Source: JASJBU01 sp963797085
GTDB taxonomy: Bacteria; Pseudomonadota; Gammaproteobacteria; Chromatiales; Chromatiaceae
Direction of reading: 5' to 3'
Length of the DNA stretch: 64,000 bases
Assembly (NCBI GenBank): GCA_963797085.1
Contig: CAWCOA010000018.1
Coordinates: 248,001 to 312,000 of the forward strand
A program made the position numbers and the translations under genes. Positions within the stretch are counted from its first letter, which is position 1, and each line of letters opens with the position of its first letter. A model generated the notes under the pieces. It was not told the DNA's origin and ran no database searches. It saw only the letters and a program-made list of their open reading frames with translations. Positions 33,602 to 44,500 of the stretch are shown here, piece after piece.

Positions 33602-35737
33602 TTAGTTTTGCAGAATCTTCTTGCCTTTTATAACAACATCTTTACTGGCTTTGACATTGATGGCACCCGATCCTTTGACTGTGATGTCCTTGCCCTGAAT
33701 GGCAATCGTGCCATCCTTCTTCATGGAGATCTGCGCCTTGCCGGTCTTGATGACTATTGAATCACCCGCATCGATAACCAGATTCTTACCAACCGTCAAT
33801 GAGCCATCCTTGCCCACGCTGGTGGATTGGTTGCTGCCGATGTTTGTGGATACATCCTTTCCCACGTTCACGGCTTTGCTGGCGCCTATGGTTTCCGCAT
33901 AGGCCGCACCGATGGTCAGTTCCTTTGCGGCACCGATTGTCTCTGCTGAGTTGACAGCGACAGTCTCTGTCAGGTTGGCGCCAACGGTGATCGTCATATT
34001 GGAGCCGATCTGCTCCGAGTGGTTGGATCCAACCTGTATTGTCTTGTTGCTGCCGATCGTCTCTGTATGATTGCTGCCCACCTGGATGGTCTTATTATTA
34101 CCTATCCCCTCGCTCTGGTCATTACCAACCGTTTTATCACGATTGTTTCCGACCGACAGGGTTTCATTATTACCGACAGTCTGGTTCTTGTCGTTTTCAA
34201 TAGCGATGGTCCAATCCTTTTGGCCATGCAGATAGACTTCTTCGCTGCCCTTCAGGTCCTCAAACCGGAATTCGTTGGAGCCCCCCCCACCCTTAGATGA
34301 GTTGGATTTGATGGTGCTCTTGGTTTTATCCGCAGGCAGGCCATAGGGAGGCATGTTGTTCTGATTGTAGACTCGCCCGGTAATAATGGGGCGGTCCGGG
34401 TCACCCTCCAGAAACTCGATAATGACTTCCTGACCGATGCGCGGGATATACATGCCACCCCAGCTCTTACCCGCCCATATCTGTGCAACACGTACCCAAC
34501 AGGAACTGTTCTCATCGGACTTGCCGTAACGGTCCCAGTGAAACTGGACTTTTACCCGCCCATATTCATCCGTCCAGATCTCTTCGCCGGACTTACCTAC
34601 CACGATCGCGGTTTGTGGCCCTTGAACGATTGGCTTGGGAGTCGCACGGGTAGCGCGAAACGGTTGCTGGCTGTCTATTGCCCTGAATGAACAGCTGAAG
34701 TAGGCATCTGCCCCACTATTCTGTGATTCATACTCCTGCGGACCTAAATTGTAGTTGGTGGAAACTATCAGATATTCACGGTTTTGATCTTCACGTCCAT
34801 AGTTTATCAACTTAAAAAGACAGCCTGTGGTAAGACCGGATACATTGCCCGACCCTTGCACCATCTCATGTTGCGCCTGAAGTTCCTCGATGCGTGATCG
34901 GGCATAGTTCTCACCATCTCCAGTCTCGTGGTATTCTCCCGGGTAGTCATAAACCTCGAAGCTGGCCTGCTCATGTTGTCGTTTGATAGTGGATTTGACC
35001 TGTAGACTAGCCTTAGGTTTTTCAAAATCGAAATCATTCAGCGCATAAATCCCAGGCTGGATTTCCCGTGTCAAAGCCCAGCTTGAGATGTAATCTCTTT
35101 CACGACGATCGGTCTCTTCCGGCGGATAGTAAGGCACCTCTTCATAACCGGATACTGTTTCATGGGCACTGATAGAATCCGAAAGTACCATGGTGTGCTT
35201 GCCGTCTTCGTGCTTGAAATAGTAGTAGATGCCTTCCTGTTCCAGTAAGCGGCTGATAAAGTTGAAGTCAGTCTCACGGTATTGAACACAGTAGTTCCAT
35301 TGTCGATATGTGTTGCTCAGCAGCTCTTCAAAGTCGCTGAAACCATGATCTCGAAAAACCTCTTTGACAATATCCGGTACTGTTTTTTCCTGGAAGATGC
35401 GGCAATCGGAAGTCCGGGTCAGAAACCAGAACCAAGGACGTAAGATCGCCTGGTAGACAAAATAGTCACCATGCATGCCAGCCTGGCTGAATCGACTCAC
35501 ATAGCCATTGAAGAACCGAGGCTGACCATCATGGCCATGAGACTGAACCGTAACGTTTCCGCCCAGTATCTCATCTAACTGGATATCTGATTCGTTGGAC
35601 AGACACTGAAGATCGTATTCAAAGAGTCGACCGAGCTGTTCGGTAGCACTCATACTGTAAAACAGCAGTTTGTCATCACCCAGTGGGGTCTTCACGACGA
35701 AAGGGTAATTCGCCTGAGTGGCTTGTAGTCTAGGCAT
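33602..35737 (-). CDS. tssI: T6SS spike protein VgrG
   Basis: This 711-residue protein has a gp27-like N-terminus (about 15-370), a gp5-like OB domain with IWTDEYGRVKVQFHWDRYG, SSCWVRVAQIWAGKSWG and MYIPRIGQEVIIEFLEGDPDRPIITGRVYN. From about residue 505 to 660 comes a repeat series of GSN/GNN-type units (TVGNNETLSVGNN, QVGSNHTETIGSN, TVGANLTETVA) and a DUF2345-like C-terminus. VgrG forms the trimeric puncturing spike. It heads the divergent effector module. Confidence 0.93.
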   Translation of the reverse strand: MPRLQATQANYPFVVKTPLGDDKLLFYSMSATEQLGRLFEYDLQCLSNESDIQLDEILGGNVTVQSHGHDGQPRFFNGYVSRFSQAGMHGDYFVYQAILRPWFWFLTRTSDCRIFQEKTVPDIVKEVFRDHGFSDFEELLSNTYRQWNYCVQYRETDFNFISRLLEQEGIYYYFKHEDGKHTMVLSDSISAHETVSGYEEVPYYPPEETDRRERDYISSWALTREIQPGIYALNDFDFEKPKASLQVKSTIKRQHEQASFEVYDYPGEYHETGDGENYARSRIEELQAQHEMVQGSGNVSGLTTGCLFKLINYGREDQNREYLIVSTNYNLGPQEYESQNSGADAYFSCSFRAIDSQQPFRATRATPKPIVQGPQTAIVVGKSGEEIWTDEYGRVKVQFHWDRYGKSDENSSCWVRVAQIWAGKSWGGMYIPRIGQEVIIEFLEGDPDRPIITGRVYNQNNMPPYGLPADKTKSTIKSNSSKGGGGSNEFRFEDLKGSEEVYLHGQKDWTIAIENDKNQTVGNNETLSVGNNRDKTVGNDQSEGIGNNKTIQVGSNHTETIGSNKTIQVGSNHSEQIGSNMTITVGANLTETVAVNSAETIGAAKELTIGAAYAETIGASKAVNVGKDVSTNIGSNQSTSVGKDGSLTVGKNLVIDAGDSIVIKTGKAQISMKKDGTIAIQGKDITVKGSGAINVKASKDVVIKGKKILQN
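33780..34240 (-). repeat. VgrG beta-helix coding repeats
   Basis: Within vgrG a run of short, imperfect units codes for V/I-G-[SNAK] turns in steps of about 7 residues (for example IGSNKTIQVGSNHSEQ). The DNA copies are related but not identical, as expected for a triangular beta-helix spike. Confidence 0.75.
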
Positions 35738-36307
35738 TTTTAGCGCTCAGTCAGGACCTTGATATCAGGATTATAGATATTAATTATATGTTAGCCTGTG
35801 TCTTTGCAGATTTTATATTCTTCAGTAAGTTAGCATCATACATAGTTGCTAATAATGTTACCTTCCCTGCATGAGGTGAAATATCTCAAACGCACCCACC
35901 CCGTTGATTATAATAATATTGAGCAACTAGAAAATAAGCCAGAGAATAACAAACCACTAAATAAGTTAATTCAATTTTTCTAATTTTATTTCGATATTGT
36001 TCAGATGCTTTCAAGAAGCCTTGGTGTACTCAGATTCTTCCAATATGCAGCCCTCGTGGCGTTGCTTCGTGAGTGTTCTTATTTTTTTATATTTATATCA
36101 GAGTAGCAGACAAAGGTGGTCCTCATATAGCCACCTGAACCCCCTCACTATTTAGAAACAGAAAGATAGAAACCTACTTTATGCTTCAATATTGATTTTA
36201 GGAACCTTTGATTAATTACCCGTCACCAGTCATTCCTGATGGAACCGAAAATCATTTGGGATCAATTCATCCCTGGGCAATCCAGTGTTGCAGAAAATGA
36301 ATGCGTA
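35738..36307. other. non-coding region upstream of vgrG
   Basis: This 570-base AT-rich stretch separates the divergent vgrG and tagH sides. AGGTGG (36114-36119) pairs with CCACCT (36131-36136) across an 11-base loop. I see no gene with family support, only the transposase remnant beyond. Promoters for both units probably lie here or up to 36797 but none is confident. Confidence 0.4.
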
Positions 36308-36487
36308 TTATTCATTCGAGTCCCACGGGTCGTCTTCCCGCTCCTTCTGGCTTCGGATTGTGGGGTTCAATAGCACCGTCAGTTCCTGCCAGGGGATAAT
36401 ACTGTCCCTCTCGACAAGAAACTGTTCCTTTTTGGTCTGCTTATGGAATTTCTCGAAGCCGCTGTCAGTCAGTAAGAGTTGGTACAT
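36308..36487 (-). pseudogene. IS5-type transposase N-terminal remnant
   Basis: On the minus strand the 59-codon frame reads MYQLLLTDSGFEKFHKQTKK, then EQFLVERDSIIPWQELTVLL, which matches the start of IS5-group transposases (F-x-K-x-T-[KR]-x-E-x-FL then PW-x-x-L). It ends early and no catalytic DDE region follows, so it is a fragment. Confidence 0.7.
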
Positions 36488-36797
36488 AGCGCTTCCACTC
36501 TCTCAATGACGATAATCTATTATCCTTGAAATCAAGGAATTTATCAGCGCTTAACTTAATCCTTGATTCCCATAAATACCCTTATAAATCATATGCCTTG
36601 AATGAGTCTTGGTGCTTCCCAACACTTTGGAGCAAACGCGCGATCTTCCTAAATACAAATAGGGTTTTACTATAGCATTTCAGGTATGCTCTTTTGATGA
36701 TAATAGGTAGTGGAAATAACGCTGCACTCTCCACTACAATCATCAGTGATAGGGATTAAGGATCGCCAGGACAGGTCAAATACAAACAACATCGCTC
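36488..36797. other. T6SS intergenic region upstream of tagH
   Basis: About 310 bases, AT-rich, with no convincing gene. It presumably holds the tagH promoter; I cannot name a box. Confidence 0.3.
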
Positions 36798-38100
36798 ATG
36801 AAACTTCGCTTGAATGTCATTACATATCGTAACCAGCCAACCGGAATGCCGATGGATATGGTATTTGGCCAAGACGGGGGAACCATTGGTCGTGCAGCGA
36901 ATAACGATTGGGTGTTACCCGACCCTGAGCGATTCATTTCCGGCAAGCATGCCAAGATCTCCTATGAAAACAGGCAATTTCATCTCATAGACACCAGCAC
37001 TAACGGGATCTATTTCAACGCCCAACCTCAACCGCTCGGCAATGGCAACCGTACTCCGCTATCAAACGGTGATCGCATATTGATCGGTGATTACGAAATT
37101 ATGGTGATCCTGGAGAATGGACAGCAAGACGTTAAGACTCCAGCAGATCCAGAAGAAGATTTTTTTAACCCGACCACGCCCTCATCTGAAATATCATACG
37201 AGATACCAAGTATCGACGACACGCAGGGACTCGATATCACAGGGCCATCCGAGAACTCCTATCTCAATTCATCCGACTGATGTGTCTGCTGACAGTTTTT
37301 CCACACCTGATCATCTGGCGGCGGAAAATGAGTTCTTTCAAGCACCGCAAAGTATTCCGGAAGATTGGGATATCCTGGAAGACCATCAGGATGAAGTCAG
37401 TGATTTCGCCCCCTCCCAATTGACCACCCCAATTCCAGAGTCAATTCCAGAGTCTATTCCGGAAGTAATCGCTACTCCCGTTCCCCAGCCATCTGCGGAA
37501 AATGATCTCGACAGCCTGAATAAATTACTCGAGGGCGCAGGCGTACAACCGCTTGATGTACCTCCTCAGCAGGCAGCGGAAATTTTACGCATCATTGGTT
37601 CCCTGATGCGCGAGATGACTGGCGGTGTCATGGAGGTGTTGCGGGCAAGAGCAGACATTAAAAGTGAATTCAGAATGCAGCTCACGACAATACGCCCGGT
37701 GGAGAATAATCCTTTGAAATTCTCCGTGGGGGTTGAGGATGCCATGAAGCATTTATTGGGGCCCTCAAATGGCGCATATCTGCCGCCACTGGAATCTGTA
37801 CGCCAGGCAATCGAGGACATTGAAGCCCATCAATTGGCGGTTATGGCTGGCATGCAGGCAGCACTTTCTTCTATGCTGCAGCGGTTTGAGCCTGAAGCCT
37901 TGGAAGAATATTTTGCGCGCAAAGGGGGGCGCAGTATCCTCGAAAGTAAAAAAGCCTGGTACTGGGAACAATACGCAGAGAAGCACAAGGAGATCCTTAT
38001 GGAGGCGGAAGATAACTTTCAGGATCTCTTTGGAGAAGAGTTTGCCCGCGCCTATGAATCACAGATAACCAAGTTGATACAGGCCCGCAAACAGAATTGA
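36798..38100 (+). pseudogene. tagH: T6SS FHA-domain protein TagH, interrupted by a frameshift
   Basis: Two frames together make one protein of about 433 residues. The first (36798-37280) has the FHA domain: GGTIGRAANNDWVLPDPERFISGKHAKI and the Asn/Arg-rich phospho-threonine loop. The second (about 37270-38100) has the proline-rich linker and the C-terminal domain LLEGAGVQPLDVPPQQAAEIL, LMREMTGGVMEVLRARADIK and FLLED-like MLQRFEPEALEEYF, typical of T6SS FHA proteins. The break falls near 37260-37285 (SSD stop then DVSADSF). No homopolymer is present. FHA proteins pass threonine-phosphorylation signals to the T6SS. A 12-base tandem repeat (IPES) sits at 37431-37466. Confidence 0.8.
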
Positions 38101-38384
38101 GTTGGGCAAGTTCATACTTTAGTTGTTACAGGCGGAGGTTCACAGAACACCTTCCTCCTCAAGATTGAAGATCCGTAGGGTTGAAGCAAGTTAGCAAGCA
38201 CTGATATGAGCCGAAAAGGAATGACGTTTTTTATATGGATCTTCAAGAACAACAATCGAGCCACGACATTACTCTATAAGTCCTGAATCACAGATGAATA
38301 TCGGGCATGCGCCACACCCAGCCCCTGAGTAAAGTATCATAGGTTTCAATCAGGAATGATTCAGGTATTAAATATAATCGGGAG

Positions 38385-38876
38385 ATGACCATGCGGATGA
38401 GGCACCCAATCTTAATTCTCGTGTTGATCCTTTTCGGGATTACACTAACCGGTTGTTTCAGCAAAAAACCGCTGCCTCCCAGTCAGATTGTGGCAAAAAT
38501 CCTTACCTCAAGTCACCTGAATCCAAATGCGGATGGGGCCCCCTCACCAGTCATCTTGAGGCTGTACGAGCTGAAATCTGCCGGCAACTTCAAGAACAGT
38601 GATTTTTTCAGTCTATTTGATGATGAATCCAGCGTGCTTGCAGGCGATCTGCTCGCAAGAGATGAGTTGAGGCTCAATCCCAATGAGACTAGAACCATCA
38701 ATCGCGAACTTGATCCTGCAACCCGACACATTGGTATTCTCGTGGCTTTTCGAGACCTGGACAAGGCCGACTGGCGTACAGTCATAGAGATAACCGAGCA
38801 TCAATTAAATGCCTATACTATCCTTCTTGGACAGAATGATATTTCTATTTCTGCGAGCCAGCCTGCTAAGGATTGA
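38385..38876 (+). CDS. tssJ: T6SS outer membrane lipoprotein
   Basis: The 163-residue protein has a signal peptide ending in the lipobox LTGC. The mature part PSPVILRLYELKSAGNFKNSDFFSLFDDE and RDELRLNPNETRTINREL is characteristic of TssJ, which holds the TssM-TssL complex to the outer membrane. Start is ATG 38385 or 38391; the latter has GGGAG six bases upstream. It precedes tssK by 57 bases. Confidence 0.92.
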   Translation: MTMRMRHPILILVLILFGITLTGCFSKKPLPPSQIVAKILTSSHLNPNADGAPSPVILRLYELKSAGNFKNSDFFSLFDDESSVLAGDLLARDELRLNPNETRTINRELDPATRHIGILVAFRDLDKADWRTVIEITEHQLNAYTILLGQNDISISASQPAKD

Positions 38877-38933
38877 CAATCTGCACCAGGTATACAACAG
38901 TCTTCTATAGTCATCAACCAGGATAGAGCAAGA

Positions 38934-40268
38934 ATGACCTGGCGTAATAGAGTGATCTGGAGCGAAGGCATGTTCCTCCGCCCACACCATTTTCAACAAC
39001 ACGACCGTTACCTTGAGAATCTGCTGGAGTCTCGATGTGCCCCCATGAAGGCATACAGCTGGGGCGTCACTGACTTTAAAATTGACAATGACCTACTGTC
39101 TCAAGGCAAAATCGCGTTGTCAGTTTGTCAGGGGATCATGCCAGACGGCACCCCGTTTGATATCCCCCATGAGGATGCCCCCCCCAAGATACTGACTATC
39201 CCGGATAACACGCGGGAAGAGACCGTCTACCTGGCTCTGCCAGCCAAACGAAGGGGGCAGACAGAGGCAGACACTCGGGAAAGTCCTGACATCCTGGCCA
39301 GATACCTGCCCTACGAAAAAGAGATAGAGGACAGCAACGCCACTGCCGACACCAAAGCAGACATTCAAACAGGCCGTCTACATCTCCAGCTCATGTTGGA
39401 TTCAGATGATCGCAGCCAGTTTATTACGACACCGATTGCACGCATCACAGAACTTAGATCCGATAAAAACATTCTCCTCGACGACAGTTTTATTCCACCC
39501 TGTGTTCATTGCAACGCCGTATCGGGACTACAGGGCTTCTTGGAGGAATTACAGGGGCTGTTACATCATCGCGGCGAGGCCCTGGCCGGCAGGATTACTG
39601 AATCAGGTCGTGGTGGAGCAGCGGAAATTGCAGATTTCATGATGCTTCAGGCCGTCAATCGATGGGAACCATTGTTTACCCATCTATCTGATGTACAGGG
39701 CCTGCATCCGGAAGAATTCTATCGGGCTGGCGTACAAATGGCCGGGGAACTGACCACTTTCACAGCAAAAAACAAACGTCCCGACGAGCTTCCCGCTTAT
39801 CAACATGATGACCTGAAAACGACGTTCACAGGAGTCATGACTTCATTGCGTCAGTCCCTGAGCATGGTGTTGGAACAAAATGCGATCCCCATTCCGTTAC
39901 AGGAGAGAAAGTATGGTATCCGGGTGGCTCCATTAGCGGATCACAAGCTCTTCGACAGCGCGAATTTCGTGCTTGCGGTAAGTGCTCAACTCCCTGCCGA
40001 TACGCTGCGTACCCGCTTCCCTACTCAGGTCAAGATTGGTCCGGTAGAGCAGATCAGGCAGCTAGTGAATTCACAGCTCCCCGGTATTGGCATACGACCA
40101 TTACCCGTCGCGCCCAGGCAGATCCCCTACCATGCCGGATTCAACTATTTTGACCTGGACCGCAACAGTGAGTTATGGAAGCAATTGAAGAGCTCCGGAG
40201 GTTTCGCTTTCCATATCGGCGGTGAGTTTCCAGGTATCGAGCTCGAGTTCTGGGCCATCAAAGGCTAA
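38934..40268 (+). CDS. tssK: T6SS baseplate protein TssK
   Basis: This 444-residue protein starts MTWRNRVIWSEGMFLRPHHFQQHDRYLE, the classic TssK N-terminus, with the conserved LADHKLFDSANFVLAVSA and HAGFNYFDL segments. TssK trimers link the baseplate to the TssJLM membrane complex. Ends 6 bases before tssL. Confidence 0.95.
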   Translation: MTWRNRVIWSEGMFLRPHHFQQHDRYLENLLESRCAPMKAYSWGVTDFKIDNDLLSQGKIALSVCQGIMPDGTPFDIPHEDAPPKILTIPDNTREETVYLALPAKRRGQTEADTRESPDILARYLPYEKEIEDSNATADTKADIQTGRLHLQLMLDSDDRSQFITTPIARITELRSDKNILLDDSFIPPCVHCNAVSGLQGFLEELQGLLHHRGEALAGRITESGRGGAAEIADFMMLQAVNRWEPLFTHLSDVQGLHPEEFYRAGVQMAGELTTFTAKNKRPDELPAYQHDDLKTTFTGVMTSLRQSLSMVLEQNAIPIPLQERKYGIRVAPLADHKLFDSANFVLAVSAQLPADTLRTRFPTQVKIGPVEQIRQLVNSQLPGIGIRPLPVAPRQIPYHAGFNYFDLDRNSELWKQLKSSGGFAFHIGGEFPGIELEFWAIKG

Positions 40269-40274
40269 TCCGCA

Positions 40275-41594
40275 GTGAACACAGACGATCCTTTTTTCGA
40301 CTCCGACAGTGATGACAGCGACCGCACTGTCATCCGCCCCTCTCCAGGCGGCAGACGTCCATCCGCCGCCCCAACCGCACCACCTGCATACGCCCCCAGA
40401 CCCCGGCAACCTCTGAACCTCACTGTAGACCGAGGACTCAACCAACTCGTTGTTGCTGCCGGCCCCCTGTTATCCCTGATGGGCAAACTGCGCAATACTG
40501 CCAGCCATCGGGATGTTCCCGGGCTTAGGCTGCGCATGGAAGAGGAACTGAAAAATTTTGAAATCCAGGCTTCCAGGGCAGGAATAGATCGTGAAACGGT
40601 CAATGCGGCCAGGTACTGCCTGTGTACAGTGATCGATGAGATCGTTTTGAACACCCCCTGGGGCAATGAAAGCAGCTGGAGCACAGAGAGCCTGCTGATC
40701 CTCTTTCACAAGGAAGCCTGGGGCGGTGAAAAATTTTTTCTGATTCTGGAAAGAATGCTCAAAGACCCGCCGCGGCATCTCGACATGCTGGAGCTCATGT
40801 ACATCTGCCTGAGCATGGGTTTTGAAGGCAAGTACCGGGTTCTGGAGGGAGGTATGCGCACCCTCGAAGGCATTATCGACAGCACCTATCACGCCATCCG
40901 CATGCAGCGTGGAGAATATGAGCAGGACCTCTCCCCGCACTGGCAGGGAGAGCAGCAACCCCGTCACACCTTGCGCCACTATGTCCCACTCTGGGTAGTC
41001 GCCGCGCTCTCCGCTGTTCTCCTGCTGGGTATCTATCTGGTGTTCAGCACCTTCATCAATCAGGCATCTGCACCGATCTTTAAAACCCTGCATGCCATAG
41101 GCCGGGAAGAGCCCCCTCCTCGCGAGGTAGCTGTCACCCCGACCCCGGCAGTGCAGCAGAACACCGTGTATCAGCGTCTTTCGGGGCTGCTCGAGGTTGA
41201 AGTCGAGCAAGGCCTGGTTGAACTGATCGATGACTACACCGATGTCATCATCCGTCTGCGTAATAAGGGGCTTTTCTCCTCCGGGCGCGCCCAGGTCTCG
41301 GAGGACTTCAAACCATTGCTGAGACGTATTGCTGAGGCCATTTCTATCCTCGATAGAAATGTAGTGGTGGCGGGCCATTCAGACAATGTCCCGATCAACA
41401 CCATACGCTTTCCTTCGAATTGGCATCTCTCCATAGCCAGGGCAGAGGCAGTCACAGAGTTACTTCGCATCGAGTCAGCAAATTCCGGGGATATCACCGC
41501 TGAGGGTAGAGCAGACAACGAACCACTGGTGCCAAACGATACTCCCGCAAACAGGGCAAAAAACCGCCGGGTCGAGATCATTCTGGAGAAATGA
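40275..41594 (+). CDS. tssL: T6SS inner membrane protein TssL with OmpA-like domain
   Basis: This 439-residue protein starts at GTG 40275. It has an acidic N-terminus, the cytoplasmic DotU-like domain (CTVIDEIVLNTPWGNESSW, FFLILERMLKDPPRHLDMLELMYICLSMGFEGKYR), one membrane helix (LWVVAALSAVLLLGIYLVF) and a C-terminal OmpA-like peptidoglycan-binding domain (VAGHSDNVPINTIRFPSNWHLS, NRRVEIILEK). The extended type is common in this family. It overlaps tssM by 4 bases. Confidence 0.95.
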   Translation: MNTDDPFFDSDSDDSDRTVIRPSPGGRRPSAAPTAPPAYAPRPRQPLNLTVDRGLNQLVVAAGPLLSLMGKLRNTASHRDVPGLRLRMEEELKNFEIQASRAGIDRETVNAARYCLCTVIDEIVLNTPWGNESSWSTESLLILFHKEAWGGEKFFLILERMLKDPPRHLDMLELMYICLSMGFEGKYRVLEGGMRTLEGIIDSTYHAIRMQRGEYEQDLSPHWQGEQQPRHTLRHYVPLWVVAALSAVLLLGIYLVFSTFINQASAPIFKTLHAIGREEPPPREVAVTPTPAVQQNTVYQRLSGLLEVEVEQGLVELIDDYTDVIIRLRNKGLFSSGRAQVSEDFKPLLRRIAEAISILDRNVVVAGHSDNVPINTIRFPSNWHLSIARAEAVTELLRIESANSGDITAEGRADNEPLVPNDTPANRAKNRRVEIILEK

Positions 41595-44500
41595 TGCGCG
41601 CAATCATCGAGTTCTTCAAAAAGAGGTGGGTCATCCAATTACTGGGGGTGATCGCGCTGAGCGCCATCCTCTGGTTTGTAATCCCCCTTTTCACACTTGA
41701 AAACAAAGTCTTCTGGGTACGACTCGGAGCGATTCTTTTTCTACTGACACTTTGGGTAATCAACCTTGCCTGGTCGAAGTTGAAGGCGAAAAAGGCTGAT
41801 CAGCAGATGATGGAGGAGATCAGCCAGACCGAGAACGCTGCGCTGGACCAGTCTGCCGAAGAGCTGGAGATACTCAATGAAAGATTTGACGAGGCGCTGT
41901 CGGTTCTGAAAAAGAGCCATGACGGCGGTAGATTCAGTGGCGGCCAGTATCTCTATGAGCTGCCATGGTTCATCATTATCGGGCCACCCGGCTCCGGCAA
42001 AACCACAGCGCTGATCAATTCAGGCTTGAAGTTCCCACTCTCTGAACGGTTTGGTAAAGATGCCATCCGCGGCGTGGGAGGCACCAGGAATTGTGACTGG
42101 TGGTTTACCGATGATGCGGTATTGCTCGACACAGCGGGACGCTATACCACCCAGGACAGCCAGGAGTCGCTGGACTCCAGCGCCTGGCTGGGCTTTCTTG
42201 ACCTGCTCAAAAAGCATCGCAAGCGCCGCCCAATCAACGGCATCCTGATCGCTGTCAGCGTTTCTGACCTGCTGCTGCAAACCAATGAGGAGCGCAGCCA
42301 GCACGCCCGTGCCATACGCAATCGCATTCAGGAACTCAATGAACGCCTGGGTGTCCGGGTTCCCGTCTACATGATGTTCACCAAATGCGACCTGGTGGCA
42401 GGCTTTACGGAATTTTTCGAAGACCTGGGGAGGGACGACAGAGAACAGATCTGGGGCATGACGTTCCCACTCGATGATAAAATGGACCAGGAGGCGCCTG
42501 TAGGCTTCTTCGCCCAGGAATTCGATGCACTGCTGCAGCGGCTGACCGACAGAATGATTGCGCGCATGCATCAAGAGCGGGACATCCAGCGCCGCACACT
42601 GATCTATGGCTTTCCCCAGGAGATGGCATCACTCAGAGAACCCTTAAAGTCTTTTCTCGATGAAACCTTCCAGACCAGTCGCTTTGAGAGCCGCCCACTG
42701 CTGCGGGGCGTCTACTTTACCAGTGGCACACAGGAAGGAACGCCCATCGACCGCCTGCTCGGCAACGTGGCACAGAGCTTTGGACTTGACCGGGTATCGC
42801 TTCCCGCCTTCAGTGGCCGTGGCCGCAGCTATTTCATCCAGGCGCTGTTTCGCCGGATCATTTTTCCCGAATCGACCCTGGCCGGCACAGATAGAAAAGT
42901 CGAGAAGCGGCGTGCCTGGATACAGCGCGGTGCCTACGCGGGGGCATTGGGACTTACGGCCCTTACTGCCCTCGCCTGGACCACCAGTTTTACCCGCAAC
43001 CAGATGGCCATAGAGAAACTCGAGAATCAGATCGAAACCTATCAGACAAAGATCCCCGATCAACCCTACACTGGCGCCGATTTCAGCAGCTTATTGCCGC
43101 CCCTGGACGACCTGCGTCAAGCAGCGGAGATCTACGGCGAAGATGTGCCACTCAGCATGGGGCTCGGTCTCTATCAGGGCAACAAACTGGGGCCGGCCGC
43201 GAACGCTGCCTACCAGCGTGTCCTGCAAGGACCATTCCTACACAGGCTGGCGCAGCGGCTGGAAGAACATCTGCAGAACAGGTCGCAAAAGGAGTTCCTG
43301 CGTGAGGCCCTGAAAGCCTATTTAATGCTCGGGAAAACTGAATATCTAAAGCCGGATAACTTGAAACTGTTCATGTCTGTTGACTGGGCAAATACCCTTC
43401 CGGGAGAAAACGACAAACAAAACCGCCTCCTGAAGCACCTGGATGCGCTCCTGGGCGGCCGTTTCAAAGCCGTTCCTCTAAATCAGAACCTGGTCAACGA
43501 GGCTCGCCTGGCGCTCACCGAAATTCCTTTGTCAAGACAGGTCTATGTCGCCATCCAACAACAGGCAGCCGCCGATAATGACCTCGACTTTCATCTCAAT
43601 AGCGCCCTCGGTCGGCATGGCGACCTGGTTTTCAGCAGCGCCGAAGGCGAGTTACAGCAGGCACGCATAGCCGGACTCTACACGAAAAAAGGCTATTACA
43701 AGCGCTTTTTACCCAATAGTGAAAAACTGGCCCAGCAGGCTTTGACGGAAAACTGGGTCCTCAAGGAGGAGCAGGCCAGTGAGGCCAGTGAGGCCGAGCT
43801 GCAACGACTGATGGCTGAGATAGAGGCCTATTACATCGAGGACTTCATCCGTCTCTGGAGAGACCTGCTCAACAATCTGAAGATAGTAAAACTCAACGGC
43901 CTCACCCATGCAGTAGAGGTATTGGATGTGGTGTCGGGCACCGCCTCGCCGCTGAGGAAGCTACTCCAGGCGGTGGAGGCAAACACCACCCTGAGCCGGC
44001 TACCCCCAGAGCTTATCCCCAGCATTCCCGGTAAGGAAGCCGCTGCAGGAGCCGCAGACGCAGCCAGCGATTTAAGCAGCAAGGCCCAGTCTCAGCAATA
44101 CCGACTGCAAACCCTGATGAATGCGGCCAACAAGGCTGGCCTGTCCGCCACTGGAGAAGCGCAACAGGATGTGGCCATACGCCAGGTCGATGACAGCTTC
44201 GAGCGGTTGAATCTACTGGTACAGAAACGGGGGGATAATCCTCCTCCATTGGAGGCCCTGATTGGCGATCTGGGTGATCTGCTCAATTTTCTTGCGGACC
44301 TCGAAGCCGGGGGTGACAGTGCCGCACTGGATGCCGCCAAGGCATCAGGTGGCGCAAGGGACCCGGTCAAGCTCCTGCGCAGGCGCGCCAAACGGCTTCC
44401 TCAACCCTTGAATAACTGGATTTATGCATTATCCGAGAGAGGCTGGAGTGCCGTCGTAGGCAGCTCGCGTAATCAGCTCTCATCGATCATGCAATCTGAC

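Noticed and set aside
36285..36509. A plus-strand 74-codon frame
   Set aside because: The opposite strand gives the transposase-like sequence.
40470..41378. A 302-codon minus-strand reading frame
   Set aside because: It is antisense to tssL, which has DotU and OmpA domains in the other frame.
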